Below are positions 30,446-41,535 of a DNA stretch of 64,000 nt, piece after piece. This stretch comes from Ophiobolus disseminans (Eukaryota; Ascomycota; Dothideomycetes; Pleosporales; Phaeosphaeriaceae): the NCBI GenBank assembly GCA_010093685.1, contig MU006251.1:62001-126000 (forward strand), in the 5' to 3' direction. The notes beneath the pieces are model-generated. The model was given only the letters and a program-made list of their open reading frames with translations, made no database searches and had not been told where the DNA came from. Each line of letters starts with the position of its first letter. Within the stretch, counting starts at the first letter, position 1. A program made the position numbers and the translations under genes.

Positions 30446-30895
30446 GCAGAGCTTGTCGAAGTGGCGACCAAGCCGTGAAGCCAACTAGAAGTTTAATAAA
30501 ACTCATTACAGCCATGGCGTTGATTGCATTCAGCGACTTGGTGTGTGTTGCAGGGCATTATTGCAAGATGGACACGATGCAGTCATCAAAGGATGACGAG
30601 GATGACGGGACCTGCAGAGCTGGCACGTGAATGTGCATGACTCGTGTGAAATGCCATGTGCGGACGGCTGATTTGCCGAGGCTGAGCAGGCATGCGGTAT
30701 CGCGACCATGTCGACGCCATCCGGCTCCGCATCTCATCGCATCATGCACGACATTCGCATCCTTTCTTCCCATCTTGGCCTTACGTTCCTTTGTAGTGTC
30801 TTCCTATTGCCTTGCCGCTGACAGACTACCTTCCGCCCGCCGCGAACCCCTTATATGAGCCTCCCATCGGCGGGGGCGCGTAGTTGTCGCTCGTG
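30446..30895. other. intergenic, promoter of the ATG37-like gene
   Basis: 450 bp between a 3' end and a start on the same strand. No gene or recognisable element is seen. Confidence 0.45.
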
Positions 30896-32134
30896 ATGTC
30901 AGACTCCGTGGGTACGTTCGCCATGGCGGGGGAGACTGATGGGATGGTTGCTGACACGGCGATGATGTAGATCGAGTCTTTAGCCATGCGCTCAACACGG
31001 TCAATAAGATCCGAACCGGGTCGCAGAAGCCGCCGTCAGCGACGCGGTTGCGACTGTATGGATTGTATAAACAGGCCATGGGTACAATATGCTTCCTATA
31101 CAATCGATGCCATGGCTGATGCATACCAGAGGGCGACGTAGACGGCATCATGGAGCGCCCTGACGGCACCAACGAGCAAGACCAACGGGCGCGCGAGAAA
31201 TGGTACGCCGTCACGCGACACGCCCTTCACAGGGACACCCCAGACTGACGAACCAAGGGAAGCTTGGAAACAGCAGAACAAGCTCTCTCGCACCGAGGCC
31301 AAGCGCCGCTACATTACCACCTTGATCGATACCATGCATAAATTCGCCTCCCCCTCGCCCGACAGCCGCGAACTCGTCGCCGAACTAGAATTTGTGTGGG
31401 ACCAAGTAAAGTCCAACGTGCCGTCCTCGTCGTCATCCTCGCCGCTGCAGACAATGGGCATGCATTCGTACATGGAGGAGCAGAGAAATCGAGACAACGA
31501 TGATGACGACGACGACAGACCCCTGCAAGTCAAGTCTCCAATGTCCCAGAGCGAAGAAGAGCTTGAGGAAGAGGAGGCAGAGATTGACCGCGAAGAGTTT
31601 GTGGATGCGCCAGACTCGCAGTACAATCCTTACTCGGAAGACGCAGGCGTGCAGACGGATATGGATCTCATACGGCAGAACCCCATGCCGATTGACACGC
31701 CGACCCCTGCGCCGAAGAAGCGCTCGATATTGCCGCAGTCGATTCCCATGCCCAACTTCACGTCCACACCTGTTGCCAATGCGCCGCAGCCCGAGACCGC
31801 CGCGGACAAGAAGTGGCGTGGGCGCGTGGAGCAGGCGCTGCAGAAGATGACGGCTGAGGTTGCGGCGTTGCGCGAGCAGCTAGAAGCACGGCGCTTGTTC
31901 TCCCATTCGCCGCACTACCGGCTGTTCCGCGGGATATGGCGGTGGGTGTGGGCGACGGTGAAGCACTTTGCGGTCGATGTCTTCATATTAGGCATCGTGC
32001 TGCTATGGATGAGGAGGAAGAAAGACAGGAGGTTAGAGGGTGCGATTAGAGTATTGCTAGGCGATGCAATGGCGAGAGTGCAGAACATGGGCGGTGGGTT
32101 TAGGTTGCTGGGGAAAGAGAGGAAGAGTTCGTGA
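30896..32134 (+). CDS. ATG37: acyl-CoA-binding membrane protein, Atg37/ACBD5 type
   Basis: Exons are 30896-30911, 30971-31081, 31130-31202 and 31258-32134; phases agree and give 358 aa. The first three short exons plus the start of exon 4 encode an acyl-CoA-binding domain (residues 1 to about 95). Conserved pieces are RVFSHALNTV, KPPSATRLRLYGLYKQA, EGDVDGIMERP and KWEAWKQQ, followed by SRTEAKRRYITTL. A Ser/Asp/Glu-rich linker follows, then a short coiled coil (about 253-279) and a C-terminal membrane helix (about 303-318) with a basic tail. This is the layout of yeast Atg37 and human ACBD5, tail-anchored peroxisomal proteins that bind palmitoyl-CoA and help target peroxisomes for pexophagy. 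Starting at the exon-4 Met would lose the whole lipid-binding domain. Confidence 0.9.
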
Positions 32135-32744
32135 GATGTGAAGTACGAGAGGTATGACTTGGCGGTCTTGTACATATCTGGAAGAGCTACTGTTAATACA
32201 TTTACATAGACTTGTAAGGCCGAAGATACGTAAAACTCATATTGCGGAAGCCGTGATTGTTGGCACGTGATTACAACTACCTTGCTTGCTGTGGAGGTGC
32301 CAAGCGGCTACACGCAACGCAAACATAAACATCCTTTAGCAAGCCATGATACGTCGACTCCATGGTCCCGAATCATGGAACTTAGGTCATGATCACACCC
32401 ACTGAGCCGAATCACAGTCGCACCAGAACCATCATTGTGCACGCTCGTGCCCCCAACTAGCCGCGACAAAATCTAGGTGAATAAAACGACGAACTTTACT
32501 GCGCCTCGCTGTTCGTGATAATCGCCACACGAGGAGGCGCACTCTATCATCACAACGGCAGGCAGCTGCGCAGGCCAACCAATACCGAGCTTCACCAGAG
32601 CTGGGACTTCCTCCAGCGCATAAATACTGCAACCTCCTCGCCACTCCCAGCCTCTCATCACACACTCTCGACTCTCTCCCACATTCACTCATCAACTCTT
32701 TGCACATTGACTCTCGGCACAAATCACATTTACATACGAAAATT
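32135..32744. promoter_or_regulatory. intergenic with TATA-like box and CT-rich leader
   Basis: 610 bp. Just before the next gene there is CATAAATAC at 32619-32627, a TATA-like box. A C/T-rich stretch runs from about 32635 to 32715, then the ATG at 32745. This is a typical strong fungal promoter layout. The rest shows nothing specific. Confidence 0.5.
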
Positions 32745-34241
32745 ATGTCGATCCACAACAACCCGAACCCCATGCGCGTCGGCAACTCTGGCCCTAATAT
32801 TCAGGGCAACATCAATGCCGCAATGGATGGTGCTCGCGCCGCCGCTGCCAATGTCGCCGGTAACATCCAGAATGTGGCTCAGAACCCAGGTCGTGCCTTC
32901 GGGGACGTCAAGGTGACGGTGAAGGATGTTGCCATCCCAGCAAGTGCAGTGCTCACTCAGCAGGCTCAAGCCCACTGGCGGATGATCGCGCCGCTTATCT
33001 GTGGCGTGATCATCACGATCGTGACCATTGCCCTCCAGGCGTATAGCCCCGCTACCACCAATCCCGGCCATCTAGCCAACCTCATTCCGCTGGCTATGAT
33101 CATGGGCGAACCGATCATCTCCAAGGCCATTTCCGTCGTCACTGCGAATCCTCGTCAGGACTCGCCTCTCTTCGGCTGCGGCTGGCTTTCATGGTCCCTA
33201 TCCGCGGTCATGTCCGCCCTGTCGCAGACCACTGACATCGTCGCTAAGCCAGAGAATGCGTCCAAAGTTGTCAATCTCGAGTACGGCCATGCCCGCGCTA
33301 ATAACTCCTTTGTCCTAGCACGTATCTTGCGGGACTTGGAGGCTCGATACTCTGGCAAGGCCGGCGGGCTCTCCATCCAGATCCTCGACGCCGGCATGCA
33401 GAAGCAGCCGCTCTCGTGGTCGCAAGTCTTCCACGTCAACGTCATGTCAACGGCAATGATGATGGTGCAACTCTACGTCGCTATCTTCGCGTTCTTGGGC
33501 GCTGGTGATGTGAACCCGCTTCTCTTCCTTGGCGCCGGCCTTTTCCTCATGGAGGGCATCGCGAACCTGCCCGTCTGGAAAGCTACCAAGTTCTCCGCGC
33601 GCAAGGACAGCGGCTGCAACTCCACTTATGCTCTTACACGCGGTAACGGACATCGCCATGTCTTTGTCATTCGCAACACCCACGCCGACACGTGGAACTT
33701 GGAAGACATGGCCAGCGGCCCCACGTATTACGACTACACCGCCACGCCCGAGTACATCGTCATCGTCCTCACGGCCTTGACATCTCTAGCCTTAACTATC
33801 GTCTCCACCACGATGTCCGACTACTCCGCTTTGAACATCCTCTGGATCCTCGCAATTGGTACCCTCAAGAACGTGCTCACCGCAGCCCTACCCCGCGAGT
33901 CCTGGATGCACGGCATCTCTCTGACATCCGTCGAGACCATCTCCAACGACCGCAAAGTCATGCTCGCACTGCAGGAGCTCGAGGACAAGTACCTCGGCAC
34001 CGGCCACGCGCTGGTCAAGGAATTCTTCCCCGGCGGCCTCAACGACGACGACCAGAAGTGGTGGGACGACCGCAAAGCAGCTGTGCAGGAGAAGAAGGCG
34101 GTACATCAGGCGGCAAAGGCACGACAGGCTGCCATGATCAAGGAGGACATCAAGGAGACGTATGATGTTCTCGAGGACGTATCGGCCAAGAAGCTGGAGA
34201 AGGAGATGGAGAAGGCGATTTGTGGACAGCAGGAGCTGTAA
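32745..34241 (+). CDS. multi-pass membrane protein, unknown function
   Basis: Single-exon, 498 aa from the ATG at 32745; the frame is open upstream but without an ATG. Membrane segments lie near residues 78-98, 110-130, 229-255, 262-280, 337-358 and 363-385. The N-terminus is Asn/Gly/Ala-rich and hydrophilic. The C-terminal 90 residues are highly charged and helical (KKAVHQAAKARQAAMIKED and onward). There is no transporter signature, and I do not know the family. Codon use is strongly C-ending, suggesting good expression, in line with the upstream TATA-like box and CT-rich leader. Confidence 0.75.
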   Translation: MSIHNNPNPMRVGNSGPNIQGNINAAMDGARAAAANVAGNIQNVAQNPGRAFGDVKVTVKDVAIPASAVLTQQAQAHWRMIAPLICGVIITIVTIALQAYSPATTNPGHLANLIPLAMIMGEPIISKAISVVTANPRQDSPLFGCGWLSWSLSAVMSALSQTTDIVAKPENASKVVNLEYGHARANNSFVLARILRDLEARYSGKAGGLSIQILDAGMQKQPLSWSQVFHVNVMSTAMMMVQLYVAIFAFLGAGDVNPLLFLGAGLFLMEGIANLPVWKATKFSARKDSGCNSTYALTRGNGHRHVFVIRNTHADTWNLEDMASGPTYYDYTATPEYIVIVLTALTSLALTIVSTTMSDYSALNILWILAIGTLKNVLTAALPRESWMHGISLTSVETISNDRKVMLALQELEDKYLGTGHALVKEFFPGGLNDDDQKWWDDRKAAVQEKKAVHQAAKARQAAMIKEDIKETYDVLEDVSAKKLEKEMEKAICGQQEL

Positions 34242-35332
34242 GTCTTTACTTGGGCTCGTGCTTGACTGCCTGGGGCAGCTATATGGTGCATGAGTATAGC
34301 GGATCGAATGTTTGAAGAGCGCGGGCTCTGGCTGACGGCCTGAGGGCGTCGGCTTGTATATGTAGTATGATGTCATGATGAAATGAACAAGATACAACTT
34401 AAGACGAGTAATCAGTGTAATCAGTGCAGTGATATCATTCGACCACAGGAATAGCAGCCTTCCCGTTTCATACACACCTTTCCACAACATCCTCCCTCCC
34501 CAACCCAACACCATCCCTTCCACCCTTCCACCCTTCCCTGTAACCCCTCACCCCACTCTCCAGCCACAGCCACCAGCACACAAAGACCCTAGGCGCTGAC
34601 ATGACACAAAGAAGCAACAAATCGAGCAAGCGTATCTCATTGCTTATCTCTTCGCACAAAGAACTTTGTTGAACAATGTTGCGGCGTTTGGGCGCGTATT
34701 GGAGTTGGGATTGGGATTGAGATGGTAAAATTGAAATAGCTAGGTATTATGTGGAAGTAGGGCGGAAGGGGCGGAAGAGGAAGTAGGTGGAGATGTGTGT
34801 GGTGCGTGTGGTGTGCGAATGATTGGTACGGGGGGATTTGTGCAAAAGGCTCTCTGAGTTCAAACACAAGGGTTGGTTGTTGGTTAGGCAAGGAACAACT
34901 CATTGACACTAGCAGCAATTGAATGAGATCACGTGTTTTGCGCTGATCATGGAGAAGTCCTTGACATTGAACTCGACCCACCCCAAACACTCCATACCTC
35001 CTCCAGCCACCCATCTAGCTTTGGTCAGCGACCTGGCCACAAACACCTCGGTCCTTGGCACCTTCAGATGGTCGAAGGATCACAGGACCCACGCCGGGAA
35101 TGGGGCAACAGGATCTCTGGCACAACCAGAGCAAGGGAAAATGATTAAAGCAGGCGCGAGGAAGGAAGAAACACTCATATAGACCACTGCTATATGACAG
35201 TAATCCATGGCATAGCCACAGCAGAAACAAAGAGACACTCATACAGCAATGGCTGTACGACAAAAGTCCATGGCATGGCCATGGCAAAAGATTCCTTGTA
35301 GCCACTGTTACAAGGCATATATGTGGGCGATG
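34242..35332. other. intergenic, convergent 3' ends, with hairpin repeats near right end
   Basis: 1.1 kb between two convergent genes. The left 850 bp show nothing coding that I trust, only pyrimidine-rich stretches near 34490-34560. The right 220 bp carry the tandem hairpin array listed separately. Confidence 0.5.
35115..35315. repeat. four tandem hairpins, period about 55-64 bp
   Basis: Four inverted repeats follow each other: CTCTGG/CCAGAG (35115-35131), CATATAG/CTATATG (35176-35196), CATACAGC/GCTGTACG with one mismatch (35240-35259) and CCTTGTA/TACAAGG (35294-35315). The centres are about 63, 64 and 55 bp apart. The second and third units also share ACACTCATA before the stem and CCATGGCAT after it. 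The stem sequences differ but the pairing is kept. The array sits directly after the stop of the minus-strand coiled-coil gene and would be in its 3' UTR. Confidence 0.75.
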
Positions 35333-37356
35333 CTACAATTGCATAGCACCCAGAATTTCATCAACATCCTCACCAAGCAGGGGCGCGAAGACAGTAATGA
35401 ACTCCCTCTTCACATCAGAGAGAGTTTTAAGATTGACGTCGTATGCTTGTTTAGCCGCCTGACGATCGCCTTCGATGATGCATACTGCATCCTTGAGTGA
35501 GGCCGTGATAGTTGCATTGTGATTGTGAGCTTCTTCAAGGTCGCTGGTAAGCTTTTGGTTGCACGACCGGTATTGTATCAATGCGTCTCGATACTCGTAC
35601 ATCTGGGCGACATGATATCGCAGCACCTTTTCGACATCCGCTGTGCGTTGTTGTAGAGCAGTGGTGTCTACGCGGCTCATTTCGCTGACAGCTTCTTCAC
35701 AGAAGGCGATACCCTGAGGTCCGAATCCCAATGCCTGGTAGCAGACAAAAAAAAGATCAACGTGAGATTGTTGGATTTTTTCGTCGATGAGGGATTTGTT
35801 CTCAGCAAGTGCTTCATTCGTGGCGCGCGTGAGCTCCTCCTTTTGTTGAGCGGCGGATTGAGCCTTCTCTTGCTCTTCACGCTTCTCTCGTTCGAGTGTG
35901 CTGAACTTAGCGGAAATTTCGTTCTTCTCGGCTGTGAGCTTCCCGAGCTCGGCAGCAAGGCCATCTTTCGCGCCAGAGAGAGATTTGACGCAAGTGTCAC
36001 GCCTGGCGATCACATTGCGCAGATTGTGGACCCGATCTGCGAACGCAGCGCGATGTTGCTTGGATTTGAGGTTCCCCAATATCAAAGCAGAGGTAGTGTT
36101 CGCAGACGCCTTGCGCTCTCCCAGCAGCATGGCCATGGCAACGTTCATCTGGATACGGAGTCGGAGACATCTTTTCACAGCTGTGAGGCGACGCTCAGAC
36201 TGATCGCAACTGCGTTGGAGACGGCTCTCAATCTCAGCCTTCCGCGTAGATAATCGTTCAACTGCCCGCTCGAGCTGTTTCGCGCGCTGCTTGTGTGCTT
36301 GCAGCTGCTTTGTTGACTCTGTCGAGTATTGAATGTAGTAAGTGAATCCGGATTGGCAGAATGCAAGTTTCTTGGAGAGAACTTCAACCCTCTTGTTCAA
36401 AATATCGACTTCCGCGCTGCTTTGGTCGACAAGCTCATCCAAGGTCTCGCTGTATACACTGCTTTCTTGGGCAAGCTCATCCATTTTGCGCAGTGTAGTA
36501 GCCTTCTCTTCTTCGAGACTATGAATTCCAGACTGCCCCTTGGCTAGTGCGTCTCGAAGGCTGTCGCGCTCTTGCCGGATCGAGTCTGTGTCGATGTCGC
36601 TCTGCATCTCGTCCCGGCGCCTCTCCAGTGTCAGATCGTTGACCTGATGGAGGAGATTGTCGCGCTCTTTCGTCAAAGTGTTCTTGGTTTTATCATTGGT
36701 GGCAGTTGTAGCATCTTGAGCTTCAGTCAACTGGGTGATGCGTGCTTGTAGAGCAACGCATTTTTCGTCGGATGCCGCCTCCTTCTCGCGATGGGAGTTG
36801 GTCAATTCGGTAGCATGTTTTTGGGCCGCAGCAACAGCATGTTGCTGTTCAGCAAGCTCCATCTCGAGTTCATGTACATGAGGTTCGCTTTGCTGTAGTG
36901 CAGTGCGCAGCTCCCGGTTGGTTTTGCTGTGAGTGGTGTTTCTAGGCGGAGCCTATCAACCTCCTCCAGACATTGGGCGATGAAGTCCTCGCGCTGGTAC
37001 TCAAGGGCAACTGTGGTAAGGTCAGTGCATGTGCTGTGGCGATCTCGCCGTCAGAGCCCTCACCCACTGTTTGGTTTGCTGTGTAAATCAGTCCGTCAAG
37101 GAGCTTTGCTCGCGCAACTTTATTAGCCTCAAGTTCGCGCAATTGTTGGAAACCCGACTCATGGCGCTCAATCCTACGATTGAGATCGTATGCGCTCTCA
37201 AGGGTCTGGTTTTGTGCTTGGTCGGCGTTATGGTGTTTGATGTCTGTGAAAGTATTGAGCAGTCCAGCAGTTGCTGAACTACATAGCTTTGGCCTTGAGG
37301 TCGATAACGTCCCGTTGTGGGTTGTTAAGAGGGTTGTATGACATGATGTGTTCCAT
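35333..37356 (-). CDS. coiled-coil protein with apparent frameshift; 5' end unresolved
   Basis: The main frame (36950 down to 35333) encodes a long Gln/Glu/Ala/Lys-rich coiled coil, with a short more globular stretch (VDLFFVCYQALGFGPQGIAF) about 120 residues before the end. Upstream, an exon 37010-36942 reads EYQREDFIAQCLEEVDRLRLE in a different frame. The two frames meet without a usable intron at a run of three A (minus strand; 36939-36941). One extra A there would give continuous coiled-coil sense. Further upstream an intron 37011-37063 (donor GTGAGG, acceptor CCACAG) joins to the segment 37064-37243 (IKHHNADQAQ...). The first exon may begin at ATG 37356, but its phase does not match. This is either a decaying gene, a base-call error or unusual splicing. 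Function unknown. Confidence 0.55.
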
Positions 37357-37668
37357 GTTCAGGCAGAGTGGTTGTGAGGGGAAAGGTGGGGCGGGCGCGT
37401 GAAGGAAGAAGTTTGGGTCGCGTGTATGACTAGGCATCCAAGGAAGGCAGGTGCGACTCAGGGTATGGAAATGGGCACCCGTACTTGTGGTGAAGACTGC
37501 GACGTCATGCATGGTCAGTATACGCGTTATAAAGTCATGCAAGTGAGCGAGTGAGGCGATGAAGCTATGTAGTCAGTTGATCTTGCTGTCCTGTCTTACT
37601 GTCAAAGCCAACACCAATCTGAGATCGTAGATAGTGTAGACAACGACCCAACTACTGTGTATATAGTT
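37357..37668. other. intergenic
   Basis: 312 bp between the unresolved 5' end of the coiled-coil gene and the stop of the WD40 gene, both on the minus strand. Nothing specific is seen. Confidence 0.45.
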
Positions 37669-39180
37669 TCACCAGATATAGCGTTCTATTCCGCCCTCTC
37701 GCGTTGTCCATATCTCCACCCCAGCTCCCCTTTCTTCGTCCTGCACGAACTTCACACACCTCACTCTCTCCTTCGCACCCTTAATAGCGAATTCCTTAAC
37801 TGTTCTGCCTGTCCAGATATTGCTCACCCGGATACTAGTCTGCGAGTCCGACTCCTGAGTAGCGGCGACGAGGCCAAGACGTGCGTGAACGTCGATGTCT
37901 AGCTCCAGGTCGTCGACGTTAGCGTGCGGGAAAGTGAGGACAGGTTGAGACCAGTTCTTGAATGCGATGTGGTTCATCTTGCGGCGTTTTTTGGTGTTGC
38001 GATGGCCGGGGTAGAGGTGCTCGAAATATGATTTGTCGTAGTGGTGGTCGCGGGAGTCAAAGGCCGAGTTCGAGTTATGTGTCATTTGTGGGGCGCGTAT
38101 GTCGTATAAATGAAGTGTGTCGTGCAGTCCCGAGACGATAAGGCGGGTTTGGTCGTCTGCGCGTTTTATCTTGGATATTGGATGTGGGTGCGTGAGGATA
38201 TGGCTTGAGCCACCGGATCGAGTGTCGTAGAGGCGGATTTTTCCGTCTCGACAGCCGAGGGCGATTGTGGTGTAGGATATCCAGTCTAAGGCGAGGACGT
38301 CTGACTCAAGAGATGATACTGGGGTGGTTGAGTTCCAGGTACCGTCCTGTGAACGTGTGAAGAGCAGCATCGAGCTTGATGCGGCTACGGCGAGATGCTC
38401 TACGTAGGAGGCTGCTACGCTGTTGGTCAGGCCTGGTGAGTGCTCGAAATTCGTTGGTCGTGCCGCTGCACCCCAGATCGCTGCACAGCCCTTTGGAGTG
38501 AACTGCTGACCCACGTAGGGTCCGTCGCGCTCTGGATCGCTCAAATAGACAACTGGTGCTCGATCAGATCCATATGTGGTTGCAGCTAAAGCACCAGTGG
38601 CCGGAAGATAGGTCAGTGAAGAGATTGTAGATGTCGTTCTTTGCAATTCGTCCCATGGCTCGAAGGAATACTCGTTGAGTGCCACATCATCAAGATGTCC
38701 TCCGCTGTTCAGCTCATGGCTTGGTAGGGGTGGTCCGTCTCCTGCATGCACTCGACGCCGCTTGATGCTGTTTTCTCCATGCACTATGTACATTGTCTTT
38801 GAAACTGGATCGCGGTCAAATAGGCGGGCAGGTGCGCCTTGCGGTTTGTCGATGACATTTTTGGGCTTCGGCGACACAACACTCATACAAGCGTTCGGCC
38901 ATGCGCCCTGGGTATAGTATGACCGTCTCTTCAGTCCCAGCTCACGCTCTTGACATATCAGTGTGAGGGTGCTGGCATGATGTCGAACAATTCGCTCTTT
39001 ACGTGATCTTTGAACGTGGGCGTTTGCTACACCCTGAATGCGCTCTTCTCGTTCCTGTTTCCGCATGTTCTGAGCTGAGTACTTGAGACTAAGATCCCGT
39101 GACGCGGTCGCACTCTGGATCTTGAAGTACTTCTTCTTTTCTGGATCATAGTAGAAGCCGGGTATCTGCTGGCCGTTCAT
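37669..39180 (-). CDS. WD40-repeat protein, DCAF4-like (CUL4-DDB1 substrate receptor type)
   Basis: Single-exon, 503 aa. It opens with PGFYYDPEKKKYFKI (about 7-21), the short N-terminal motif typical of DCAF4/WDR21 proteins, followed by a basic helical segment. WD-like blades occupy about 180-503. The clearest is VLALDW..TTIALGCRDGKIRLYDTR (about 300-325), which has the WDxR-like end (YDTR) used by DCAF proteins to bind DDB1; another is LIVSGLHDTLHLYDIR. Likely role: substrate receptor of a nuclear CRL4 ubiquitin ligase. This is inferred from family resemblance. It shares a 306-bp divergent promoter with the SelO gene. Confidence 0.75.
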   Translation of the reverse strand: MNGQQIPGFYYDPEKKKYFKIQSATASRDLSLKYSAQNMRKQEREERIQGVANAHVQRSRKERIVRHHASTLTLICQERELGLKRRSYYTQGAWPNACMSVVSPKPKNVIDKPQGAPARLFDRDPVSKTMYIVHGENSIKRRRVHAGDGPPLPSHELNSGGHLDDVALNEYSFEPWDELQRTTSTISSLTYLPATGALAATTYGSDRAPVVYLSDPERDGPYVGQQFTPKGCAAIWGAAARPTNFEHSPGLTNSVAASYVEHLAVAASSSMLLFTRSQDGTWNSTTPVSSLESDVLALDWISYTTIALGCRDGKIRLYDTRSGGSSHILTHPHPISKIKRADDQTRLIVSGLHDTLHLYDIRAPQMTHNSNSAFDSRDHHYDKSYFEHLYPGHRNTKKRRKMNHIAFKNWSQPVLTFPHANVDDLELDIDVHARLGLVAATQESDSQTSIRVSNIWTGRTVKEFAIKGAKERVRCVKFVQDEERGAGVEIWTTREGGIERYIW

Positions 39181-39486
39181 CTTGTGCTGTGGAGACGATT
39201 GGGCTAGTGACTCGAATAACTCTGACGGTACCGTAACGGAGCAGTGGCGGCTCCGATTGGTTAGGGTAGGTGGTGGTGTTGAGGGGAGGAATTCGCGCGA
39301 GTCAGGCGTGCTTCCTCACAAAATCTTTAGCGTCCTTGCACGAGTAAGCGAGAGGGTCCGAGGTATGACGCCACTCAGACACAGCCAGAACATCACTCTG
39401 ACAGATGCGCGCGATGATGTCTTTGCCTCCTCATTTTCCCCTTCTTTCCTCCCCAATACCCCTCTGCTGTTCACTTCACAGCGCTC
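39181..39486. promoter_or_regulatory. divergent promoter region
   Basis: 306 bp between the DCAF4-like start (minus) and the SelO start (plus). The plus-strand side close to the SelO ATG is C/T-rich (CCTCCTCATTTTCCCCTTCTTTCCTCC), a common fungal core-promoter pattern. Confidence 0.45.
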
Positions 39487-41516
39487 ATGCTTCCAAACTT
39501 TGCGTCTATCCGACCTAAAGTATTCTCACGGCTGCTGATTGCGACGACGCTCCCACTACGAACACTATACACGCCATCGATGCGATTAGACCAAATCATG
39601 GCGCACCTCGATAACACACCAGCTTCAAACTCGACTGAGGAGAGACACACACTCCAGTCGCTTCCAAAGTCCAACATCTTCACGAGCAATCTCCCCGCCG
39701 ACGCCGCTTTCCCCACACCCAAGGACTCGCATGATGCGCAGCGACAGAAGCTCGGCCCGCGCATGGTGAAGGATGCGCTCTTCACATACGTCCGGCCGGA
39801 CCCGCAGGGCGAATCGGAGTTGCTTGCTGTTAGTCAGCGTGCTCTACAAGACATCGGCCTGAGTGAGGACGAGGCGAAGAGCGACGAGTTCAGGGAGGTT
39901 GTGGCAGGCAGGAAGATCATCACGTGGGACGAGTCGAAGCCAGACAAAGGCATATATCCCTGGGCACAGTGCTATGGAGGATACCAATTCGGACAATGGG
40001 CGGGCCAGCTCGGCGACGGACGTGCCATCTCTCTCTTCGAAAGCACGAACCCCTCCACGGGCACGCGGTACGAGATCCAACTCAAGGGCGCCGGACGAAC
40101 ACCATACTCACGCTTCGCCGACGGACGAGCGGTCTTGCGCTCCTCGATCCGCGAGTTTGTAGTCTCGGAATACTTGAATGCAATCGGCATACCCACCACA
40201 CGTGCCCTCGCCCTCACACTCAACAAAGGCAGCAAGATCATGCGGGAGAGGATCGAACCGGGCGCAATTGTAACCCGCTTTGCCCAATCCTGGATCCGCT
40301 TCGGCACCTTCGATCTCCAACGCGTGCGAGGCGACCGTAAGCTCCTACGAACACTCGCCGACTACACCGCCGAGCACGTCTACGGCGGATGGGACAAGCT
40401 GCCTTCGAAGTTGCCCGCAGGTGACGTGAAGACCACACACTCTCAAACCGACACCGGCGTGCCAAAAGACACGATACAGGGGGAAGGAGTGGATGCAGAG
40501 AACCGCTACACCCGTCTCTACCGCGCAATCCTACGTGCCAACGCTCTTACTGTAGCAAAGTGGCAAGCCTACGGCTTCATGAACGGCGTGCTGAACACCG
40601 ACAACACATCTATTCTCGGTCTGAGCATCGACTTCGGCCCTTTCGCCTTCCTCGACACATTCGACCCGACCTACACGCCCAACCACGACGACCACATGCT
40701 ACGCTATAGCTACCGCAACCAGCCGACAATCATCTGGTGGAACCTCGTCCGGCTAGGCGAGGCATTGGGCGAAATGATTGGCGCGGGACTAAACGTCGAC
40801 GACGAAGTATTCGTCAAGGACGGCGTGAAAGAAGCTGACGCAGATGCGCTTGTGAAGAGAGCAGAGGGCGTGATTGATCGTGCGGGCGAGGAGTACAAAG
40901 CCGTTTTCCTCGCTGAGTACCGCCGATTAATGACGCTACGCCTCGGCCTTACTACACAGAAAGATTCGGACTTTGAAGAATTGATGTCTGAGTTGCTGGA
41001 TTCGCTGGAAGCTTTTGAACTCGACTTTCACCACGCTTTCCGCCGATTATCGGGGATCAAGCTGGGCGAAATCGAGACGGAAGACCAGCGGAAAGATGTT
41101 GCGGGGCGGTTCTTCAGAGCGGATGGTATTCCGCGACAAGAGGCTGACTCGCGGGAACGTATTGGCAAGTGGCTTGGCAAATGGGCTGCGCGTGTCAAGG
41201 AGGATTGGGGTGAGGGCAGGGATGAAGAGAGGCAAGCGGCTATGCTGGCTGTGAATCCAAAGGTACGTTTTACATTCCCCTTTCTTCAGTGTATAGAAGA
41301 CTAACGTATTTTTAGTTCGTGCCCCGTTCCTGGATCCTCGACGAACTCATCGAACGCGTAGAAAAGAAGAACGAGCGCGACATACTACCCCAGATGATGA
41401 AGCTCAATCTGGACCCATTCAAGGAGAACTGGGATTGGAACGCCGACGAGGAAGAGAGGTTCTGTGGCGATGTGCCAAAGTACAAAGGCATGATGCAATG
41501 TAGTTGTAGTTCGTAG
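39487..41516 (+). CDS. FMP40: protein adenylyltransferase SelO (mitochondrial FMP40 homologue)
   Basis: Exon 1 is 39487-41262 and exon 2 is 41316-41516. The 53-nt intron has donor GTACGT, branch ACTAAC and acceptor TTTAG. The product is 658 aa. The first 35 residues are basic and hydroxylated without acidic residues, a mitochondrial presequence. The SelO pseudokinase fold is clear: YGGYQFGQWAGQLGDGRA, IQLKGAGRTPYSRFADGRAVLRSS and EYLNAIGIPTTRAL, then MNGVLNTDNTSILGLSIDFGP (Mg/ATP-binding Asn/Asp). SelO transfers AMP from ATP to Ser/Thr/Tyr of redox proteins and protects against oxidative stress. The C-terminus ends CSCSS, with Cys where animal SelO has selenocysteine. Exon 2 supplies this end. 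Its stop is 19 bp from the stop of ORC5. Confidence 0.95.
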
Positions 41517-41535
41517 ATCCCGGACCTATAATGGC

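Noticed and set aside
35015..35305. 96-codon minus-strand frame with repeated Leu/Cys/His segments
   Set aside because: The repetition comes from the DNA hairpin repeat itself; the frame has no other support.
39844..40528. Long minus-strand frames opposite SelO
   Set aside because: Shadows of a conserved, GC-rich coding exon; no independent evidence.
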